38,461 bases of DNA from Actinomycetota bacterium (GTDB lineage: Bacteria; Actinomycetota; Acidimicrobiia; Acidimicrobiales; JAJPHE01). How positions within the stretch are numbered: position 1 is the first letter of the stretch; every line of letters starts with the position of its first letter. The notes under the pieces are model-generated. The model ran no database searches, was not told the DNA's origin, and saw only the letters and a program-made list of their open reading frames with translations. Of the stretch, positions 35,022 through 38,461 are shown piece by piece. Both the position numbers and the translations under genes were made by a program. The stretch is from assembly GCA_021325435.1 (NCBI GenBank), contig JAJPHE010000132.1, positions 1 through 38,461 on the forward strand, read 5' to 3'.

Positions 35022-36478
35022 AGGCCCTCTCCGATGGTCGGCTGCAACGGCAGTGCAAGGGTGAACGTAGCTCCGTCACCGGGTGAACTGGCCAATTCGA
35101 CCCGGCCCCGGTGAGCCTCGGCGATCGCTTTCACGATGGCGAGCCCGAGGCCGGCGCCCTGCGAGCGCCGGCGCTCGTGGCGGCCCCGGGCGAAGCGGTC
35201 GAAGATGCGGGCCTGGTCCTCGAAGGGGATGCCCGAGCCGGTGTCCGACACCCAGATGCGGTACTCCCCCCGGCCGACGTCGAGGCCCAGGGTGATGGCA
35301 TCGGACTCGGTGGTGTGGGCCACGGCGTTGGCGACCAGGTTCATCATCGCCTGGGTGAGCCGCTGACGGTCCGCCATGGTGACGGCTGACCCCTGGATCC
35401 GCGTTGACCAACGGCGTGGGGCGAGCGGAACCACCTTGGCCAGGAGCTCCTGGACGAGGTCGTCTACCGCCACCGGCTCGAGACGCAGGAAGCCTGGGCG
35501 CTCCGCCTTGGCCAGCAGCAGCAGGTCGTCGACCATACGGCTCATTCGGTCGAGTTCGTCGCGGACCAGGGCCATGGTCTCGGCCCGCTCCGTTGGATCG
35601 TCGCCGAGCAGCTCGAGATGCCCCTGGATGACGGTGATCGGCGTACGCAGCTCGTGGCCGGCGTCGCTGACGAACTCACGTTGGCTCAGGAATGCGGCCT
35701 GGAGCCGGTCGAGCATCGAATTGAAGGTGGTGGCCAACCGTCCGATCTCGTCGTCGGTCGTGCGGGGGATGCGCCGGCTGAGGTCCGATTCACCGATCGA
35801 GCGAGCGGTCTCAGTCATTAACCGCACCGGAGCGAGCACCCGCCCGGCCACCAACCAGGCGATGATCGACATCAGAAGCAGCATCGTCAAGGACACGGCG
35901 GCGGCGACGCTCACCTCGCTGTTGACCTCGGAGTGGACCGCGTCGGTGAAATAGGCGGCGACGAACGTCCCCGGCGGCGAACCGGGCTGAACGACCGGTA
36001 CGGCCAGGTAACGCACCGGTCCCGCGGGGGTGTCCAGATCGCCGCGCACCGGGTCGGCGACCCCCGCCACTCGGGACACGAACCCTCCGAGCTGCTCGAG
36101 GCGGTAGCGACCGCCGAAGCTCGCCTCGTAGGGCCGGGCGCCCACGATCGTGAGGAACTCCTCGTCCGGCGCGGCCACGTGGGTGCGCAGGTAGTTGTCG
36201 AACAGCGCGGTCACCGACGACCGCGATCCGGCCGCCTGATGCGAAAGGGCGTCGGCGTCGACGGTCAGCTGGGTGTCCACCCGGTTGGACAGCCGGTGCA
36301 GGAGGACCTGGCGCTCCGCCACCAGCGAGAGCCCGATGGCGACGGCAAGGAGTATCACGTACCAGCCGAGGATGCGGGTCCGCGCCCCCGTCAGTGCCGA
36401 GCGCAGCCGATCCAGCTGCAGGCGGGCCCGGGTGGGGAGGGCTGCGCCGCGCAGCTCAGCCGTGATCGACGTCGCCAC
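35018..36478 (-). CDS. Membrane sensor histidine kinase
   Basis: Senses an outside signal and phosphorylates the downstream regulator. Counting from the GTG at 36478 (486 aa): transmembrane helix 1 at about 36-54, an extracytoplasmic domain of about 135 residues, helix 2 at about 191-211, a HAMP linker, the HisKA box FVSDAGHELRTPITVIQG with His275, then the ATPase domain with N box NLVANAVAHT, DTGSGIPFEDQARIFDRF and GAGLGLAIVKAIAEAH. GTG codons at 36487 and 36499 are alternative starts; all overlap the end of the upstream gene. The sensed signal is unknown. Confidence 0.94.
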   Translation of the reverse strand: MATSITAELRGAALPTRARLQLDRLRSALTGARTRILGWYVILLAVAIGLSLVAERQVLLHRLSNRVDTQLTVDADALSHQAAGSRSSVTALFDNYLRTHVAAPDEEFLTIVGARPYEASFGGRYRLEQLGGFVSRVAGVADPVRGDLDTPAGPVRYLAVPVVQPGSPPGTFVAAYFTDAVHSEVNSEVSVAAAVSLTMLLLMSIIAWLVAGRVLAPVRLMTETARSIGESDLSRRIPRTTDDEIGRLATTFNSMLDRLQAAFLSQREFVSDAGHELRTPITVIQGHLELLGDDPTERAETMALVRDELDRMSRMVDDLLLLAKAERPGFLRLEPVAVDDLVQELLAKVVPLAPRRWSTRIQGSAVTMADRQRLTQAMMNLVANAVAHTTESDAITLGLDVGRGEYRIWVSDTGSGIPFEDQARIFDRFARGRHERRRSQGAGLGLAIVKAIAEAHRGRVELASSPGDGATFTLALPLQPTIGEGL

Positions 36479-37139
36479 CGTGGCCACCCCGATGTCCACC
36501 CGGTCCCGGTCCGTTGGCGGTGGGCCGGTCGTGGGCCGGAGCCTTCCGGGCCGGCGCGCCGTAGGCGCCAGGGTCGCGGGGCTCCCGATCACAAGGGACG
36601 ATCGCCGACGACCCCGGGCCCACGTCCGACAATGTCCGCGCCGGAGCCGCCTCCCCGTTGGCCGGACCGGCCAGCGCCAGGTGGGACTGGGCGGCAACGC
36701 CGGCGGCCGCTGCTGTCCCCTCGGGGCTGCTGGGATGCTCGACCGCCAAGCGGGCGCTGCGCACCGGCACCGGCACCTCGATCGACAGGGCCGAAAGCCC
36801 CCCCGGACCAGGCCCGGCGCTGGTCTGACGGGCGACGGCGGTCGGGTGGGCGGCGACGACCGCCGAGCGGGAGGAGGCGACGGCGGCGCCGGCGCCGAGG
36901 GCTGGGGCGGCGACCGGAGTCGGTGTGGCCACCGGCGGCCCCACCGGCGCCAGCACGATGGCGGGCGCGGCGGGGGCGGCCGGCTCGGGGCCGAGGGAAC
37001 GGCTCACGTAGGCACCGCACCAGCCCACCAGGGCCAGGGCGGCAGAACCGCCGGCCAGGGTGGCCATCCGGACCCTGCCCAGGTCAGCGAGGCCGCCGCG
37101 GGGTCCGCGGCGCGGGGGCGAACTGATGGTTTCGTCCAT
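36456..37139 (-). CDS. Pro/Ala-rich single-pass membrane protein, unknown
   Basis: A 227-residue protein with a charged N-terminal 24 residues, one hydrophobic segment (about 26-45, ATLAGGSAALALVGWCGAYV), and a long low-complexity region rich in Pro, Ala, Val and Gly, ending in a Gly/His-rich tail (GGHRGGHGGDVDHG). The ATG at 37139 has GGGGG four bases upstream. Its 3' end overlaps the kinase start region, so it is probably the first gene of a three-gene unit and may be an accessory or target of the two-component system. Low complexity makes the coding call less sure than its neighbours. I recognise no family. Confidence 0.6.
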   Translation of the reverse strand: MDETISSPPRRGPRGGLADLGRVRMATLAGGSAALALVGWCGAYVSRSLGPEPAAPAAPAIVLAPVGPPVATPTPVAAPALGAGAAVASSRSAVVAAHPTAVARQTSAGPGPGGLSALSIEVPVPVRSARLAVEHPSSPEGTAAAAGVAAQSHLALAGPANGEAAPARTLSDVGPGSSAIVPCDREPRDPGAYGAPARKAPAHDRPTANGPGPGGHRGGHGGDVDHG

Positions 37140-37274
37140 CTAACCCCCATTTTTCCCCATCGACGGGTCGGTTCCCTGCCTGCCGGCCGTACATCCCGCC
37201 CGGGTGGACAGCGCCCCGGCAGTGGCGCCCAAGAACCGTCAGCTCATCGGAAGGGATGTCCCCGACCTATCGGA

Positions 37275-37300
37275 ATTATCTTGTCCTCATTTGTGGACAA
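37275..37300 (-). promoter_or_regulatory. Candidate promoter with inverted-repeat operator
   Basis: The 268-base gap between selD and the Pro/Ala-rich gene is AT-richer than its surroundings. On the minus strand, a -10-like GATAAT (37275-37280) lies right next to an inverted repeat TTGTCC, 8 bases, GGACAA (37281-37300). No good -35 box is visible at the right distance. A leader of about 130 bases would precede the gene. A direct repeat TTGGCA (37323, 37336; 13 bases apart) lies further upstream. Confidence 0.35.
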
Positions 37301-37407
37301 ACGACCTGAATTCGCCGCCCGTTTGGCAACAGATGTTGGCAGCAATTTTTCTCGATAGGGCCCCAGGCGGGTAGGCGGCGAGCCGATGACCGACGAATGG
37401 GCCGGGG

Positions 37408-38445
37408 TCAACTGGGGATGACAGTGAGGCCCCCGCCCTCCACCACCTGGCCGATGACGGCGGCCGCGTGCCCGGTGGCGGCCAGGCGGGAGGCCGCCTC
37501 CGGGGCGGTGGCTGGGTCCATCCCGAACAGAAGGCCACCTGAGGTCTGGGCGTCGGCCAAGAGGTTGAGGGTCAGCTCGTCGACGCCGTCGGAGGTGAGC
37601 ACCTCGGTGACCCAGGCCAGGTTGCGACGGGTCCCCCCCGGAACCAGACCGGCTTCGGCCAGGTCCCGCGCCCCGGACAGGACGGGGACGGCGTCGGCGA
37701 CGACCACGGCGCCCACGCCGGACGCCTCGGCCATCCGGCGCAGGTGGCCGAGCAGCCCGAAGCCGGTGACGTCCGTGGCGGCGGAGGCTCCGAGCTCGAG
37801 GGCCACCACCGAGGCCTGGTCGTTCAGACGGGCCATCGATGCGGCGGCGGCGGCGGCGACGCCGTCGGGCGCCGCGCCGGCCTTGACAGCCGTCGACACG
37901 ACGCCAGTGCCGATGGCCTTGGTCAGGACCAGGGAGTCGCCAGGCCGCAGTCCGGTGTTGGCGAGGATCCGGTCGGGGTGGACCTCGCCCAGCATGGCCA
38001 GCCCGAAGGTCGGATGAGGATCCTCGACCGTGTGACCACCGCCGACCACCCAGCCCCCCTCGGCGGCGGCCGCCGCTGCCCCCTGCAGAACTTCGACCAG
38101 CACGCCGGTGCCGAGTTCGTCGGTGTTCCAGGAGACGAGGTTGAGCCCCAGCAGGGGTCGGCCCCCCATGGCGTAGATGTCACTGGCCGAGTTGGCCGCG
38201 GCAATGCGGCCCCACAGTTGGGCGTCGTCCACGACAGGCGTGATGAAGTCGGCGGTGAACACCAGGGCGCGATCCACCGACAGGCGCCACACGGCGGCGT
38301 CGTCGCCGGTCGAGGCGCCCACGATCAGGTCGGGATGGGTCTGAGGTGCCAGGAGGCGCATGACCTGCGCCAGCTCGCCAGGGGCGAGCTTGCAGGCTCA
38401 GCCGGCCCCGGCGCTGAACTCGGTCAGGCGGCGCGGTTCGCTCAC
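37408..38445 (-). CDS. selD: Selenide, water dikinase with selenocysteine (UGA) at the active site
   Basis: Makes selenophosphate from selenide and ATP, the selenium donor for selenocysteine and selenouridine. Reading from the GTG at 38445 through an in-frame TGA at 38398-38400 gives 345 residues, close to the E. coli protein (347). The N-terminus RLTEFSAGAG-U-AC-K matches E. coli RLTQYSHGAGCGCK, putting selenocysteine 16 where the catalytic Cys17 is, followed by Lys19 for the essential Lys20. Other conserved parts: GDDAAVW, DIYAMGGRP, GGGHTVEDP, DVTGFGLLGHL, PGGTRRN and AQTSGGLL. A start at the ATG at 38361 would drop the active site. The gene may be read only if UGA decoding works. Confidence 0.93.
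38363..38400 (-). promoter_or_regulatory. Putative SECIS stem-loop with the selenocysteine UGA
   Basis: Directly after the UGA (38398-38400) the RNA can fold into a two-part stem: lower helix GCCUGC/GCAGGU (6 pairs, one G-U; 38392-38397 with 38363-38368), a small internal loop (A opposite GGC), and an upper perfect 8-pair helix AGCUCGCC/GGCGAGCU (38383-38390 with 38372-38379) closed by a CCU loop. Size and position suit a bacterial SECIS element, which binds SelB. The loop has no G in its first positions and starts 15 bases after the UGA, slightly nearer than usual, so the fit to the known consensus is not perfect. Confidence 0.65.
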
Positions 38446-38461
38446 GTCACAGGACTCTAAG

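Noticed and set aside
36456-36697. N-terminal extension of the histidine kinase to 36697
   Set aside because: The extra residues are Arg/Pro-rich, show no domain, and overlap the upstream gene out of frame; a GTG near 36478 places the first membrane helix at a normal distance from the start.
37408-38361. SelD as a 317-residue protein starting at the ATG at 38361
   Set aside because: It would lack the catalytic Cys/Sec and Lys and the conserved N-terminal strand; the upstream frame through UGA supplies them.

Overview
The window is a strongly GC-rich stretch of an actinobacterial chromosome, most likely from the Acidimicrobiia or a relative (the class is inference; the phylum is better supported). 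Evidence for the phylum: a gpsA/fbiD pair arranged as in Mycobacterium tuberculosis, coenzyme F420 genes (an FbiD/CofC-type guanylyltransferase and an LLM-class oxidoreductase), tandem PafB/PafC WYL regulators, a CtaG-type oxidase assembly protein, and many GTG/TTG starts. Genes are packed tightly: at least nine neighbouring pairs overlap by 4 bases (ATGA, GTGA or TTGA), and no gap between genes exceeds about 270 bases. I see no rRNA, tRNA, CRISPR array or insertion sequence.

Layout. 0-1.3 kb (minus): rpiB, rnhB and a tiny lipoprotein. 1.4-4.1 kb (plus): a GH38 alpha-mannosidase. 4.1-6.3 kb (minus): gpsA and a class III nucleotide cyclase. 6.4-7.7 kb (plus): fbiD and a PIG-L deacetylase, ending in two hairpins. 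7.8-8.6 kb (minus): a basic histone-tail-like protein built from about 43 pentapeptide repeats. 8.7-10.8 kb (plus): a 77-residue unknown protein, a TPP riboswitch and thiC. 10.9-14.4 kb (plus): a zinc-ribbon/cyclase/AAA/TPR signalling protein. 14.4-16.8 kb (minus): an F420-type oxidoreductase and an acyl-CoA synthetase. 16.9-21.2 kb: a convergent pair made of a VirD4/TraG-like ATPase and a MobF relaxase whose helicase motifs have decayed. 21.3-23.7 kb: a DEDD exonuclease facing pafC and pafB. 23.8-24.6 kb: ctaG. 24.7-26.9 kb (minus): an SDR, a flippase-like membrane protein and a lipoprotein. 27-29 kb (minus): an SPFH/zinc-ribbon protein and a Tim44-like membrane protein. 29.1-34.4 kb (plus): a GNAT, GH20-like hexosaminidase, xylA, xylB operon. 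34.3-37.1 kb (minus): a Pro/Ala-rich membrane protein, a histidine kinase and a response regulator. 37.4-38.4 kb (minus): selD, which carries an in-frame UGA at its active-site position.

How the parts work together. The sugar genes (GH38, GH20-like, xylA, xylB, rpiB) suggest use of glycans and pentoses, with xylulose 5-phosphate entering the pentose phosphate pathway. fbiD and the LLM oxidoreductase are the maker and a likely user of F420. thiC is under thiamine pyrophosphate control, with the Shine-Dalgarno sequence inside the riboswitch. The selD gene implies that the organism uses selenium and decodes UGA as selenocysteine; no selA, selB or selC lies in the window.

The most unusual items are the selenocysteine-type SelD with a stem-loop just after the UGA, the relaxase/coupling-protein pair without any transfer channel genes, the repeat-only basic protein at a locus that in mycobacteria is near hupB, and the SPFH plus Tim44-like pair.
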